A DNA stretch of 64,000 nt, taken from the NCBI GenBank assembly GCA_037043235.1, contig JAWRVZ010000056.1, positions 124,001-188,000 on the forward strand, written 5' to 3'. A program made the position numbers and the translations under genes. Every line of letters begins with the position of its first letter. Positions within the stretch are counted from its first letter, which is position 1. Below the pieces are notes generated by a model. That model was not told the origin of the DNA and ran no database searches. It was given only the letters and a program-made list of their open reading frames with translations. This document shows, in pieces, positions 35,024-47,550 of this stretch. This DNA comes from Rhodeus uyekii. Its lineage: Eukaryota > Chordata > Actinopteri > Cypriniformes > Acheilognathidae.

Positions 35024-38000
35024 GTAATTGTTTGTTTTTGTGTGACATTTAGAAGCATAAAATATGAGATCAATTAATTGAAAATATTAGATTAGAATGC
35101 AGCAAAGTGGTAGCTCATTCAAATAATGTCTCCACAAGTGGCGGTACAGTTCTTGAAAAGTTTAACTTTGTGGCAAGAACTCAATCTTAATAAGTATTGT
35201 TATTTATAATTCTTTCAGCAACCTGGTACATTTAAGACTATTATTTTTTTAATCACTGATTATCTAAAATTGCTTTAAGCCAAGTCAATTAGATCAAATA
35301 TTGCTATTGTTTATATATCTTGCCATTTTTGTATGTGCAAAATGCATTTGACGCACTGTAGGTGATCCTGAGGTTGAAATTTGTGATTAATCTTGGTCCA
35401 GTAACTGTGAAATGACAATTAAAAAGAAGTGAAAGGAATTCAAAGCATCATAATTACTTTCACGCATGAAGATCTGCTGTTTATTATGCGCAAATCATAC
35501 TAGAAAGTAGTGAGGTGTAGAGTTGTGAGTGCCAAATGTGTGTTGAAGGTTACTTTTCATTTTCACAACATTTTGTTTTCTTGGTTTCTGCACACAAAAA
35601 AAAGAAAAAAAATGTCTTAAGATGTCAAGACACTTCCAAATGCTTAGCTAAACACGTATGAAATGTTTTGGTGCAGTATGGCAGCGAGTTATTGAAGTGT
35701 TAACTTTTGATTGCTATGTTTTCTGGTGGTACGTGACAGAGATCGCATGCGGCGGTCGCATCATTCTGAGTTGTTTATGAGCATTAGCATAGCTTTGACG
35801 ACACGCTTCCCATTGGAGGTGTGCCACAATGTTTTGTTTTAAGGCCCTATGTGCTTTTCTCGCCTCAGGCTTTCCTTCTCTCTTATATTTTTTACTCCCT
35901 CTGCATTTTCATTCTCTATCTTTGATCCACTTTCTATGTAATGATTTCTACATTGCTCAGCTGATTACCTTGTCTTGATTGCTTTATTACATTGCTTGTT
36001 GTGCTTCTTAGCTTTAGACAACTTTTTATTTTTCTTAAAAGTCTCCACTTTGATTTATCTAATTTTGGTAATATATAGATAAAGATAGTAGACTGCAGTG
36101 TGAGTTCATCTTTTAAGAATAAAATAAAAGGTGAAAATCGTGCTGTCAAACAGGCAAAACCTTCATTTTAAAAAAAACAACTAAAAAACAATGTTAAGAT
36201 TTGTTGAAACCACTCAAGGTTTTGCACTTGGATGCTGTGGTAACTGTCTTGAAAATCATTGAACGTCTGCCCACTTTAGATATTTCAGTAAAGCACATTT
36301 ACAACCACATATGCTTGTTTATCTAAATGGAGACTTATGCTGTTCTTAAATTTTCAAATTACAATGCTGACAAAGACACTTATTTGTCACCCTTAATTAT
36401 GTCTGAAAGTCATTCCCTTAAATGGATTAAATGCATTTGAACACTAAATATTTATAACACTTAAAGTTTATTATTATTATTATTTTTTTATTCCCATTGA
36501 AAAGTACACTACCGGTAGATTTCTTTAAATAAATAATAAATAATTATTATTTTTTTATATATATATTAATTATTTACTTTTCAGACATTTTAGAGAGTCC
36601 ACATACTTTTTGTCTTCTTGTTGAACATTTTATCATCATTGTTTTACCTTTTATGATCTAATAAACCATCTTTTGTGGAAAAAAAATACTGAGAAGTTAT
36701 TTTTTTATTTTTTTATAAATGCCACATTTTTCATATTTAGGCCTGTCACTGTAACTACTTTTTGTTGGGAAATACATGGTCCCAGAAATAATTGTGATAC
36801 AATAAGATCCTTTACTTTTAAGACCATTTTGCACTGATTTTATAATGGTAATATAACAGTTCAAGTTATATATATATATATATATATAAAACAAAAGTTA
36901 TATCATAAGTTATATATCAAAAGTTCATACTTTCAAATATAAAAATAACTGGAATTGAAATGTCTAAAAAAAAGTAAATATCCTAAATAAAATAAAACTT
37001 AAATAATAACCCTATGTTTTCAGAAGTAACAAGAAGATCAAACAAACTAACATGATGATATAATGTCAGTTTAGACTTTTTAAGTATCTCTGTACATAGG
37101 AGGAGAGGAGATTTATCCTCCTGACCTTCTTTTCTCAGTAAGGTGGGGTGGACACTATTTAGCAGTCAGATGTCCCAATGAAAAAGGCACATATGCCTCA
37201 ACAGTCCACATCAGCTGCCAAATAAATGTTTCTAGAGACAAGTTTTCTTAAAAAGTTGAATTTCTTTTAATGTGTTTATAATGCTGTGTCATGCATGTTT
37301 ATAATGCTGTGTCACAGTAGAATACCAAATTGCATTCTCTGAGAATGACCCCAATGCTGTAAGCGTGGGCCATTTTGTGCAGTCACATTTATGTTTGCAC
37401 CGGGACAGTAGATTGTGGCTTTGAAACCAACTAGAGTTGAGGGATGTCTTTGCTTCACATTGGTGTCCGCTCTGTGTGTCGAGGGGGTGTTGCCAACACA
37501 AAGAGTAGACAGAGCCAGGGTTCTTATGTAAAAAAGAGGCAATATATTTCGCATTTCCAAAAATGATCGAGGTTGTGTCCAATTTTCATGCGATGAGTCA
37601 ATTGTTGCAGATCGAAGTGTTGAGATTGCAGTACATCAGTATAGATGGTCTCAAGGCCTACAATAGAACCTTTGGCATTTTATTTTGTTAGAATCAACTA
37701 ACTTCTTTTTTTTTTATAGCAGAATTGTCACCAAAAGTGTTCCTAGGTTAGACATATGCCACAGTGTTGTCTCTCCTTGCCCCAGGTGTTTTATACCGCA
37801 TGATGAATACAGACGAGATCATCTCTATTATTAAATTCTAGTAACTCTGCAATTATCCTCTGCATTTATTGTATAAAACTAGAGTGCATTCATCTTCACT
37901 CTCCATATTGTGCTTTGTAGACTCGGTCACCCCTTATTTGCGGCTTGTTGTCTTGACCTTCAGAGGAAGCAAATCATTAAGATGCTGCAGCATATTGATA

Positions 38001-39126
38001 ATTAAAGGTTTTCTTTGTATTGTGCCCTCTGAAACCCTCCTTGTCCCACATGTGTGTGTATTATACATGTATCTATGATGATTTGAAACTAGGGTGAAAG
38101 TGGCATGTTATAATGGAGAACATCACTGGGAGCGAATGCTTTTAGCTCTTCCTGTCTGTCTGACTGTTATGCATGACTTACCAGAGTGACAGAGCTTTTC
38201 TTCAAATCGGACACCCACACAACACACACACACCTACACAAATACATACAATTAGTGAGATGTGTCTGTAAGCCATCAGCTGTTACACAGAAAACACAAA
38301 GACTGTGATAATCAGGAGCCACAATGCACAAAACGAAAGGAAGAAACCCCTTAAGGGCATGGCATTTGTTTGTTTTGTCTTCTTGATAACACACCTCTGC
38401 GATTTGTTCCATGTCGAATGGTTTTTCGCCTTTTCAGCATTTCCACACAGAGTGGCTGAAATCCATGTAGGCCAATTCTGCATGAAATACAGCAGCAATG
38501 TTGGAAGCATGCATGGTGTGATCCGTGTTTTGTAGGATTTACGAAGGGGCAGATTGTTGTATTTCCTCGGACAGATATCCCAGTGTAAAATGCATTTGGG
38601 AAAGGTAAAGCGTCATTAAATTTTATGGCTCTTCATACATATTCAGGGATGGTAAGCGAGCTGAATGTGGATCGTATGTCATCTCAGACTAGGGGCTATT
38701 TAATACAATAAAAGTTTCAATATTAATCATGGGAAGCACTTCATAGCAGAGTGGCCTATTCAGATGAAAAAATATGACTATAGAAAGGTTGAGAACAGTG
38801 TTTAGATGAATGTGTCAGATCAGTACTGTGGATGTTTTCATTTAAACACATAATATTGTTGTTTTTTCTCCTGTGATTACCATTTGAGATGGATTTTGAG
38901 ATGCTTAGATTAGTATTAATTGAAGCAACACGTGAATGCATCAAATCTTCATTCACACAGCAGTGTAATCATATTACACTGTTGTCACTAAAGTACTCCA
39001 AAGTGTTTGTTTTGTTTTCCAAAAAAAATATCCGGAATCGAACCTTCAAGGTTAGTAGTTGATTAGTATAGTACAGCATTAAGACATTTTTTCATTATTA
39101 CTGATTAATTTATATATATATATATA
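35024..39126. other. No recognisable gene
   Basis: Very AT-rich non-coding DNA with a (TA)n tract at 36867-36888. No supported frames. Confidence 0.5.
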
Positions 39127-40060
39127 CAGTGTAATCCGGTCATCTCGATGGCCTCTGGAGTTGCAAAAAAGCATTGAAATAACTGATGATCGAGATAACC
39201 AACACCCAATATGCCGATTTATTTGATCTAGCATGATGTCATGCATAAATTAGTATATTCGTGAGGTCATCACATTGTACTAGATTACATACTTTCATGC
39301 GTTCTGCCTGTCTAATGTGCTGTCTCAACAAATTCGGCTTCGACCCATCTTTTAATAACCGGGTTCTTCAATCCGCAGCGACGCTGAGCTGTTCTGTCAG
39401 AACAGAAGCAGGTGTGTGTGTTTATCTAAGCCTCATTCTCATTGGTCGGTAACCGCTCGTTACCGACCAATATCAAATTATTTGAGAAAACCAATCAAAT
39501 CAGAGAAGGCGGGCTTTATGTGCACACAGAAGCGGATGAGGCTTTGGGATGTGGGGTGGGACCCACGGCAGCTCTCGCTGCTCGTTGAGAAGCATAAGAA
39601 CGATATGTGCTTTCACTTCAGATAGTCTCCAAAAGTCTCCAATAACTCCAGATAAAGTCATTGGATTTGTCGCTAGTCGCTTTTTTGAAAATGTGTCTCT
39701 AGAGTGGTCTGAAAACTCGCTAAATATTGCGACAAAGGCGCTAAGTTGGCAAGTTCTTCCGCAGCTGCGAGGCACTGTGAGTGAAGCGTCACTGACAGAG
39801 CGATCATATGGACCGCGATCCACGTGCAACCCGAACTCGGCGCATGCACAGTGAACTAGGTACGGTCATTAGTCACGAGATAGCCATGTGAAGTGGTGAA
39901 TTTATCCCTCTTTTGTGCTCGAGATATTAGGGTTCGGGGACATAAAAGAATCGACATAACTGATAAGAAAATGCTAAGACAAATAGGGAGTTTGGCGGTT
40001 CCACTTCAAAAACGTTGACATAATAGGGTTGGCGAGTTAACCGAGGTCGAGAACTCCACT
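39127..40060 (-). mobile_element. Non-autonomous pogo/Tigger-like element, copy 1
   Basis: The left edge (cagtgtaatccggtcatctc) and the right edge (in reverse complement gtggagttctcgacctcggt) match the termini of the same family. The segment from about 39780 to 40010 is, in reverse complement, clearly homologous to the 5' part of the second copy at 60 kb; both contain the block ctcgagcacaaaagagggat or a close variant. This copy therefore runs on the minus strand. It sits between (TA)n tracts, so the TA duplication cannot be distinguished. The middle (39200-39600) is not shared with the other copy and carries a perfect CCAAT-containing hairpin. No transposase frame is present. Confidence 0.65.
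39441..39471. repeat. Perfect 13-bp hairpin with CCAAT/ATTGG arms
   Basis: Arms attggtcggtaac (39441-39453) and gttaccgaccaat (39459-39471) are separated by cgctc. The outer ends form a divergent CCAAT-box pair, and a further ccaat follows at about 39490. Confidence 0.9.
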
Positions 40061-40163
40061 ATATATATATATACACATAAACTTTATTATTTTATTCTAT
40101 TGACATTAACAAATAATAAATACATACAGTTGTGAGGTATGTAAACTTTTGAGCACAATTGTA

Positions 40164-40202
<39 letters not shown>

Positions 40203-41470
40203 AGTGTGTAAGTGTGTAGGTATTTATCAATAAGTGTCCTTGGCTACCCTAATCTAGATGATGGTGAAGTGCACAATAAAGCAGGTGGAGAGATCAAATT
40301 CGCATTGTTGTTGTGAACTGACGCCATTTTATTCTACCCTTTCCTTTCAAGAATGCTTGATTTGTAAGCAGAGATTCTTTCTGAATGTATTACAGCTTTC
40401 AGACTGGAAAATCATGGGTAGGTGAACACTCAACCACTTTGCTTTTGGCAAGTGGCTCTAATGGGCCTTACAAGTGATCTGAACGCCCCCTTAGTCAGTG
40501 TGGGACGGTGGCAGGGGGGCTCTCACAACAGGACCACTGAGACAGACTTTGTGACATAATTGAGAGCGACATCACAGAAATCTGTCCGGGCCAGACCTCT
40601 CAATCTTCAGAGAGACCAAACGTAAGTGGTATAAGCTTGAAATCTTTGTCTCTTTCCATGTCCCAGATATGGGCAACTTTTTGTTTGAGCCAGTGGTATA
40701 TAAACTGTGACCTACTTTGCTGAATAATGGGATATGCATCATTTGCTTTGGATCGCAGGAAGGAGCACGACCTGAACTGCACTACCGGCACAGTTGGCGT
40801 TATGTGTGTGTGTGTGTGTGTGTGTGTGTTAGTGCATGTACAGTATGTGTGAATGCCACAGGCGGGTTCAAAGTGAAATGGCGCACTCAATCCGTGCAGC
40901 ATTGATCAGAAATGCCTCGACCTCGTGCCTTGCAGCCAAACTTTGCTGATGAGGAACTAGAGGGGAAACAGTGGGGAATGTTTGAGACACAGAAGCCAGA
41001 CATAGCCATGGGCAGTGAAAATTAGATTCAAGTCAGAGAGTAGCAAGGATGAGACCCCACTAGGGAGAGGGGGAGGAAACTCCATCTGCAGAGACCCCAG
41101 GTGCAGCCTACACAGGTGCTAGAGAACCCAGAGGAGCTGAGGCAGCCGGCTCAACCAGACCTGAGTGTAAAAAAACAAAGAGAGAGAGAGATCAAAAAAC
41201 ACACAATGCACAAATGACAAAAGCAAAGCTGCGTGGACAAAATCATCAGCTCTAAAATGCAGAGTGTATCATTTTTATCCTGCTCCCTAATTCATTTTAT
41301 AATGTTCTTTTTAGTGAGAATTGAATATAATAAATATTCTAATAAATATTTACCTACATCTCACCAGTAAAAGATCATTATTTACTCACCCTGATGTCAT
41401 GCCCACTACATAAATTATGCCCACTAATTTATTTTCATAATTTAATGATAGAAACACTGAGGCTATGTTG
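40061..41470. other. No recognisable gene; two (TG)n tracts
   Basis: Non-coding. (TG)n microsatellites lie at 40171-40199 and 40803-40829. Confidence 0.5.
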
Positions 41471-41483
41471 AGCTATTATACTA

Positions 41484-43796
41484 GTTGCTGTATATATCCC
41501 CCCCAGCTCCAACAACAACAACAGGAGTGAGGCACTTAATACTCTTTATAAACACATCAGTGATCAGCAGACAGCCCACCCAGATGCTTTTCTCATCTTG
41601 GCTGGGGATTTCAATCATGCTGACTTTAAGAGTGTGTTTCCAAAAATTCATCAGCATATTGACTTCCCGACACGTGGAAATAATACTCTGGACTTAGTGT
41701 ACACTACTCAGAGAGGTGCTTACAAAGCCCTTCCCCTCCCCCACCTTGGTGCTTCAGATCACATCACTGTATTGTTATTGCCAGCATACAGACCACTCGT
41801 GAAAGTCACCAAACCAGTCCAGAAGCAGATTCAAGTCTGGCCTGAAGGGTCATCAGTGGCTCTTCAAGACTGCTTCGACACCACGGACTGGGACATGTTC
41901 AAACAGGCTGCAACCTACCACAACACCGTAGACCTCCAGGAGTACTCTGAGACTGTTACTTCTTACATCAACAACTGCATTGAGGATGTAACAGTCACAA
42001 AGACCATCACCATCTGGCCCAACCAAAAACCGTGGCTGACAGGGAATGTCTACAGTCTTCTGAAGACGCGTAACGCTGCCTTCAGAGCTGGAGATGAGGT
42101 GGGCCTTAGGACAGCAAGGGCCAACCTGTCACGCGGCATCAGAAAGGCTAAGAGACAGTACTCCTGGAGGATGTCCCACTGTTTCAGCGACAGCAGAGAC
42201 TCAAGGAGTCTGTGGCAGGGGATTCAGACCCTCACGGACTACAAACCCCCAGCACGGACTTGTGACAGCACCACCCCCCTACTGAATGAGCTGAACACCT
42301 TCTTCGCTCGCTTTGAGGCACACAACAGCACCACTGCACAGAAGTCACCACCTCCTACCGATGACCAGATGTTGACACTGCCCAGGGACAGCGTGAGTAA
42401 ATCCCTCAGCAGGGTCAACGCACGCAAAGCTCCGGGTCCTGACAACATTCCTGGACGTGTATTGAGAGACTGTGCAGAGGAACTCGCTGATGTCTTCACA
42501 GACATCTTTAACATCTCGCTGAGTCAAGCTGTTGTCCCCACCTGCTTCAAAGCGACCACCATCATTCCTGTCCCTAAAAAATCATCTCCATCCTGCTTCA
42601 ATGACTACCGCCCAGTCGCACTTACCCCCATCCTTATGAAGTGCTTTGAGCGGCTAGTCATGCACCACATTAAATCTGTCCTCCCCCCCTCCCTGGACCC
42701 CCACCAATTTGCATACCGGTCAAAACGCTCGACCGATGACGCCATTGCCACTGCTGTCCATTCAGCACTCACACATCTGGACAAAAAAGACACGTATGTC
42801 AGAATGCTGTTCATTGATTTTAGTTCAGCTTTCAATACAATCATCCCTCAACAGCTCACCCAAAAACTGTCTCAGCTGGGACTCAGCACTTCGCTGTGCA
42901 ACTGGCTGCTGGACTTCCTGACGGGAAGACCTCAGGCAGTACGGGTCGGCAGCAACACTTCCAGCACCATCATTATGAACACTGGAGCCCCTCAGGGTTG
43001 TGTGTTGAGCCCCCTCCTCTTCACTCTGCTGACCCATGACTGCACACCCATACACAACAGCAATCTCTTCATCAAGTTTGCGGATGACACGACTGTAGTT
43101 GGTCTCATCACCAACGGCGATGAGACAAACTTCAGGAGTGAGGTGAGCCACCTGGTCAGGTGGTGCGGCGACAACAATCTCTCTCTGAACGTGGAGAAGA
43201 CGAAGGAGATTGTTGTTGACTTCAGGAGAATGCACACCCATCACCCTCCTCTGACCATCAACGGTGCGACCGTGGAAAGAGTGAGGAGCACCAAATTTCT
43301 GGGTGTGCATATAACAGAAGACCTCTCCTGGACCACCAACACCACAGCACTGACCAAGAAAGCACAGCAGCGACTCTACTTTCTCCGCAAGCTGAGAAGA
43401 GCCGGAGTCCCAGCCCCCATCATGCGCACCTTCTACAGAGGCACCATCGAGAGCATTCTGACCAGCTGCATCACTGTGTGGTATGGCGCATGCAACACAT
43501 CCTGCCGAAAAGCACTTCAGCGCATAGTGAGAGCAGCTGAGAAGATCGTTGGTGTCTCTCTCCCACCCCTCCAGGATATTTATAACTCCCGCCTCTCCCG
43601 CAAAGCCCTCATCATTGCGAGAGACCCCTCCCACCCATCCCAGAGCCTCTTCAGTCTGCTACCATCAGGGAGGAGACTACGCAGTCTCCAGGCAAGGACC
43701 TGCCGACTGAAGAACAGCTTCATTCCCCAAGCTGTCAGGGCATTGAACTCCCTCCCGTCTCTGCCCCTTTTCCTCTCTTTTGCCCCATGCACCTGA
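41484..43796 (+). CDS. Partial ORF2: endonuclease remnant plus reverse transcriptase, CR1/L2 type
   Basis: An open frame of about 770 codons. The first ATG (41598) lies inside the endonuclease, and upstream in the same frame VAVYIPPSS is the conserved 'vYiPP' segment, so the ATG is not the natural start. Numbered from that ATG, the endonuclease C-terminal part has GDFN (3-6), an LDLVY segment (31-35) and SDH (53-55, catalytic Asp and His). The N-terminal catalytic Asn and Glu motifs are missing. The reverse transcriptase follows: motif A FIDFSSAFN with Asp407, the GAPQGCVLSPLL block, and the catalytic FADD (494-497). The C-terminal part ends LFLSFAPCT. RT function looks intact, but the lost endonuclease N-terminus means this protein cannot cut target DNA. 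Frames on the opposite strand here, one of 269 codons, are shadows. Confidence 0.85.
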   Translation, partial: VAVYIPPSSNNNNRSEALNTLYKHISDQQTAHPDAFLILAGDFNHADFKSVFPKIHQHIDFPTRGNNTLDLVYTTQRGAYKALPLPHLGASDHITVLLLPAYRPLVKVTKPVQKQIQVWPEGSSVALQDCFDTTDWDMFKQAATYHNTVDLQEYSETVTSYINNCIEDVTVTKTITIWPNQKPWLTGNVYSLLKTRNAAFRAGDEVGLRTARANLSRGIRKAKRQYSWRMSHCFSDSRDSRSLWQGIQTLTDYKPPARTCDSTTPLLNELNTFFARFEAHNSTTAQKSPPPTDDQMLTLPRDSVSKSLSRVNARKAPGPDNIPGRVLRDCAEELADVFTDIFNISLSQAVVPTCFKATTIIPVPKKSSPSCFNDYRPVALTPILMKCFERLVMHHIKSVLPPSLDPHQFAYRSKRSTDDAIATAVHSALTHLDKKDTYVRMLFIDFSSAFNTIIPQQLTQKLSQLGLSTSLCNWLLDFLTGRPQAVRVGSNTSSTIIMNTGAPQGCVLSPLLFTLLTHDCTPIHNSNLFIKFADDTTVVGLITNGDETNFRSEVSHLVRWCGDNNLSLNVEKTKEIVVDFRRMHTHHPPLTINGATVERVRSTKFLGVHITEDLSWTTNTTALTKKAQQRLYFLRKLRRAGVPAPIMRTFYRGTIESILTSCITVWYGACNTSCRKALQRIVRAAEKIVGVSLPPLQDIYNSRLSRKALIIARDPSHPSQSLFSLLPSGRRLRSLQARTCRLKNSFIPQAVRALNSLPSLPLFLSFAPCT

Positions 43797-43832
43797 CCCC
43801 CCCCCACCCCCCCCCCCCCCCCCCCCCCCCCC
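43797..43832. repeat. Poly(C) tract
   Basis: 35 C residues broken by a single A at 43806 (C9-A-C26). It starts directly after the stop codon of the LINE frame. The opposite strand is a long poly(G), able to form quadruplex structures. Confidence 0.95.
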
Positions 43833-44104
43833 TACTATTGTTTACACTGTCTTTTCCATCGCGACTTTATCTCTTTATTTCCTTAATCTATTTTACTTTA
43901 TTTTATCTATTATTATTTATTTATTTTTATATATATATTTTTGGTGTTGTTGATATATATATTTTGTTGCTGTTGTTACTGTTAATGTAACCTGGTTGCA
44001 CCTTGGGTCTGAGAGTTACAGAATTTCAATTCTCTGTATGTATGTGCTGTATATATTGCAGAATTGACAATAAAGCTGACTTTGACTTTGACTTTTGACT
44101 TTGA

Positions 44105-44980
44105 GTGCCAGCACCATTTTGCATATCCAAATGAGTTTTTGAAAGTCTGGGTACCAACAAAAACACACATGCTAATTCAAACTACGTTTAGAGGTAAGTT
44201 TCAAATGTTACGTTTAAAGATTAGTTTGAAATGCGATTCCAATCAGATTTCTACAAAAGAGCCTCTGAGCCAAAAGGGCCTGAATGCTCTGGCTGCTCAA
44301 ATGAGATTTCATAACGTCTTTTGTGTCACTTTTTTTTTCCACTTTGCGACAGAAATGATGAAAGTATTCATACAGTATTTAAACGATTTTAGCAAAGACT
44401 ACAGCACAGAGCATCCAATTACTAGTCTGAGTTTTTCTTGTCCGATGGAGAAGTTCTGAACTGCGACTCGACAGGACACTCATTTAGAGAACAAGATGAT
44501 GCACCTCCATATTCCCTGCATCTATTTTGAATGGCTTGTCACATACATCAGTACGCCTACATTGTTACCAAAGCAACCCATTCAGATAGCTTGGTTATAT
44601 CTAGACACAGAAATCTTATTTTATCACTTGCAATTAATAGTGCGGACAGTCTGAAAACATATTTTTTTAAATATATCCAATTTGCCTACAGTCTGAATAT
44701 AGCCTAAAAGAGATCTTAAGCAGAATTTTTCACTAAGAAAGTGAATGGTGGTTTACGTTGTCAAGCTAAAATGAAAGTAGTCTCCACTTTTTTACAGTAC
44801 AATAACTTTGTATGTGTAACTGACTAAATGCAATAATCTAACATCTGTGCGAGTGGAGAACTTTCCCTTTTTAATAAATGTACAAAAGTGTATAAATTAA
44901 AAGTAAGAATGAACAACAACGGTACAACTTTACATGTAAAATAAATGTAAAGTGCCTCATTAGTGCCTCAATAATGTATT
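44105..44980. other. No recognisable gene
   Basis: AT-rich non-coding DNA. The 131-aa frame starting in the LINE tail (44064) runs through tail repeats and shows no domain. Confidence 0.5.
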
Positions 44981-44984
44981 AAAA

Positions 44985-45225
44985 TGTAATAATCATCTAG
45001 ACATTTGTGACAGTTTTTATTAAACTTAACTAAACTGTTAATTTAGTTAATGTTAGCTGAGGTCCGTTACATAATATTAACAAATACAATAAGATTTTAA
45101 TAATGTATTAGTAAACGTCATCTATACTTAGAAATGCTTTAAAAATGTTATTGTTAGTTCATGTTAACTAATATTGTTAAATATGTTATCAAATGGAACC
45201 TTATTGTAAAGTGTTACCACAGCAA
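44985..45225. mobile_element. Fragment of a widespread fish MITE
   Basis: Repeated forms of gttaactaatattgtt and aatggaaccttattgtaaag, ending with agtgttacc, are characteristic of an abundant fold-back MITE in cyprinid genomes. Only one end is clear. I recognise the pattern but cannot give a reliable family name. Confidence 0.45.
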
Positions 45226-45429
45226 CATAAAATGTATCTGTTTACCACAAATATAAAATATAGTGCACTTATCGCATTGACTAAAATATATTGTATATGT
45301 GTATAATATTTTTTTTTTTCTTTTTGTTTTCAACATGATATCTGTTATAGTTAATTTGTACATTGCATTTAGCAACAGGTTTTAAAGAGTTATATCTGTT
45401 TTACTGTTTATATTTGTATTGTTTTCTGT

Positions 45430-45585
45430 AATCTTTTTATTGTGTTTTAGGTAGACAATTTTAAGATCTGTCCAGGGACAACGGATGAAAAATAGCCTTT
45501 TGGCTAATTCTGGTGCATTTACAGTAATGTCGATTAATGTACACTGTCCCTGTCAAATAAACAAATAAAAGAAAATAAAACTACT
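45430..45585 (+). mobile_element. Likely LINE 3' UTR fragment
   Basis: The segment with tgtccagggacaacggatga, then tagccttttggctaattctg, and an ending aaataaacaaataaaag resembles 3' UTRs of fish non-LTR elements I have met. It has no coding attached. Recognition is by eye and the clade is uncertain. Confidence 0.35.
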
Positions 45586-45589
45586 TTAA

Positions 45590-47435
45590 GTTATTATTGT
45601 TTTTTGGAGCTTTTTACTTTTGCTGTGTGGATTACAGAAGCTCAGACATTCTGTGTAAGATCTCAGTTTGCGTTCTGTGAAAAAATGTCAAATGGTCATA
45701 GAGATGACAGAACCAGTGCTGTTAAACTATTAAAGATGTTCAGTGGTTAGTAACTGAAATAAAATGAAAAATTAGACATAAGCTTATTTTTTTTATTTTT
45801 TTTTTATTAGAAATGTTCCCTTGGTAACTAACTGACATTTTGAAGCACTAAAATTTGAAAACTATGAAAACGGATAAAAATGTCAAAACCATGACAAAAC
45901 TATTAAAACTTAATTCAGATTAAAATGATGGTCTTAAGGAGCACCTTGAAATTTCAGCTCTTAAGCAATAAAGACAAGCCAATGATTTGCCAAAAACAAC
46001 AGCAAGCATTGCTGCAAAACAAATTGATTATAGATCTCGATGGTCCCTTCCTCCTGATGCCGAGAAGACTAGAAGGGGGGTGGGGTGCTATTCTGACTGA
46101 TTGTCCATTAGACTCTGCATTAATCCTTAAATGCAAAATCAATACCAAGAGGCAAATGAGATCAGAACCCTGCTAGAGAGAAGGATAGAAAGGAACAGGC
46201 ACTGAAGAAAAAAAAAAACACACGCTGATGCCAGTCATGCTCCAATGAGATACTCGTTCATTTTCTGTTCTAACCTCTTCAGAGAAAACAAGGAGACATC
46301 TAAAGATGTCTTAGACATCCATAGAGCCTGCTTGAAAGCCTTTTTATACAGTCGTAAATACAAATGAGCATTGCTCAGAGTACAGCACAATAGGATCCTT
46401 TGTAGTGTTCTGTGATTTTCAATTGCAGGACAAGTCACCCAGGCATATCAAAACGTAATGAGCTCACAGAAAGATGCTGGTGTTGTCATACATGGTGTGC
46501 CGCATTATGTGCTTATTTACGCTTTTTTCTCCAAACAGCGAGTTTGTGTGTATATACTTGTCCTCTGTTTGATAGCGCTGTGGAGTGTCCATCTGTTGCA
46601 GGTTTAATGTCTGTGTGGATAGCCGAAGGGTGTGCATCAAACCACACCAGCTCTCACACAGATGGCAATGATCAACTCTACGGAGACATTTAGGGTTAAG
46701 CTGCCCTCATTCCTGTGAGGAACCATGTGACCCCAGCAGTGCAAATGCTCATTCGTGAGACAAGCGGATTTAAGGATCTATCTCAACCCCCCTACCCCCA
46801 CCCCTAAAAAAATGGAAGAAAAAAAAACAGAATACACCAAACGTAGGTCTAATAACGATGTGACATGGATGTATATTATGTATATTATCCACTGAGTGAA
46901 TGTGCACTTGCTTGTGCTTTTTGGTGCATCTTTTCTTGCACAGCAGTGTGATTTATTTATACTCAATGAAACATTAATTCATAGCAACTACCACTTTCAG
47001 TTGTGGTTGCTGTTTGGATTTGAATAATTTATTGATTTCTTTAATGTTGTTCCTTATTAACGTTTGGTTGAGCGCATTACCCTGTGATGTGTCTATATAA
47101 GGCTGTTTGTTTGTTTCCTGAAGTCTGGCACACCTTGGCGAAGTTTGTTCATGTGTGTTTGATGAGCTGAATTCTGCAGGGCAGAGTTTCCATCCCTGGA
47201 CTAACTGACATGAATTCTGCTCTACAATGTACACTATTTGAGCCAACAACCACCCACATATACACAGCTGATTGCTGTAAAATGACCAACCACTGTTTGC
47301 TTTGATATTTGAGGATGAGTAAATCTAAAATCAATGATGCCACAATAATAGAAACCTGCAAATAAAGGTACATCAGTCTAGGGGAAAATGTTTGTGGACT
47401 TTGTGGTCAGATTGAAACAAAACTCTTATTATATC
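45590..47435. other. No recognisable gene
   Basis: Non-coding DNA. The short frames at 45925-46176 and 46412-46693 show no domains. Confidence 0.5.
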
Positions 47436-47439
47436 TTAA

Positions 47440-47550
47440 TAAAATTCCAATATCTTGATAAGATATTTTTTCCCGCTAAATATATATTTAGCATTGTATA
47501 GTAATTTCTTCAGAGGAAAAAAAAAATCTTATCAAGATATTGGAATTTTA
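47440..47550. mobile_element. Fold-back (inverted-repeat) element
   Basis: Perfect 25-bp arms, 47440-47464 (starting taaaattccaatatcttg) and 47526-47550, surround a 61-bp AT-rich spacer. Weaker matching continues outward (cttattatatctta against ccaaataagaatat), so the full element may span about 47420-47570. It looks like a small hairpin MITE. Confidence 0.7.

Larger units (their letters stand above)
41472..44104 (+). mobile_element. 5'-truncated CR1/L2-group LINE
   Basis: A plus-strand non-LTR element beginning inside the endonuclease coding region, continuing through an intact reverse transcriptase frame, a C-rich 3' UTR and a tail of (TTTGAC)n-type repeats (44078-44104). CR1/L2-group LINEs characteristically end in short tandem repeats rather than poly(A), and 5' truncation is the usual outcome of incomplete target-primed reverse transcription. 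The absence of stops over more than 2.3 kb suggests a young insertion. The element 5' boundary is approximate, because similarity fades before about 41472. Confidence 0.85.

Noticed and set aside
42825..43634. 269-codon open frame on the minus strand
   Set aside because: It lies entirely opposite the L2-type RT frame, has no recognisable domain and is explained by the codon pattern of the sense frame.
44064..44459. 131-codon frame beginning in the LINE tail
   Set aside because: Starts within the TTTGAC tail repeats and continues into unrelated flank; no domain.
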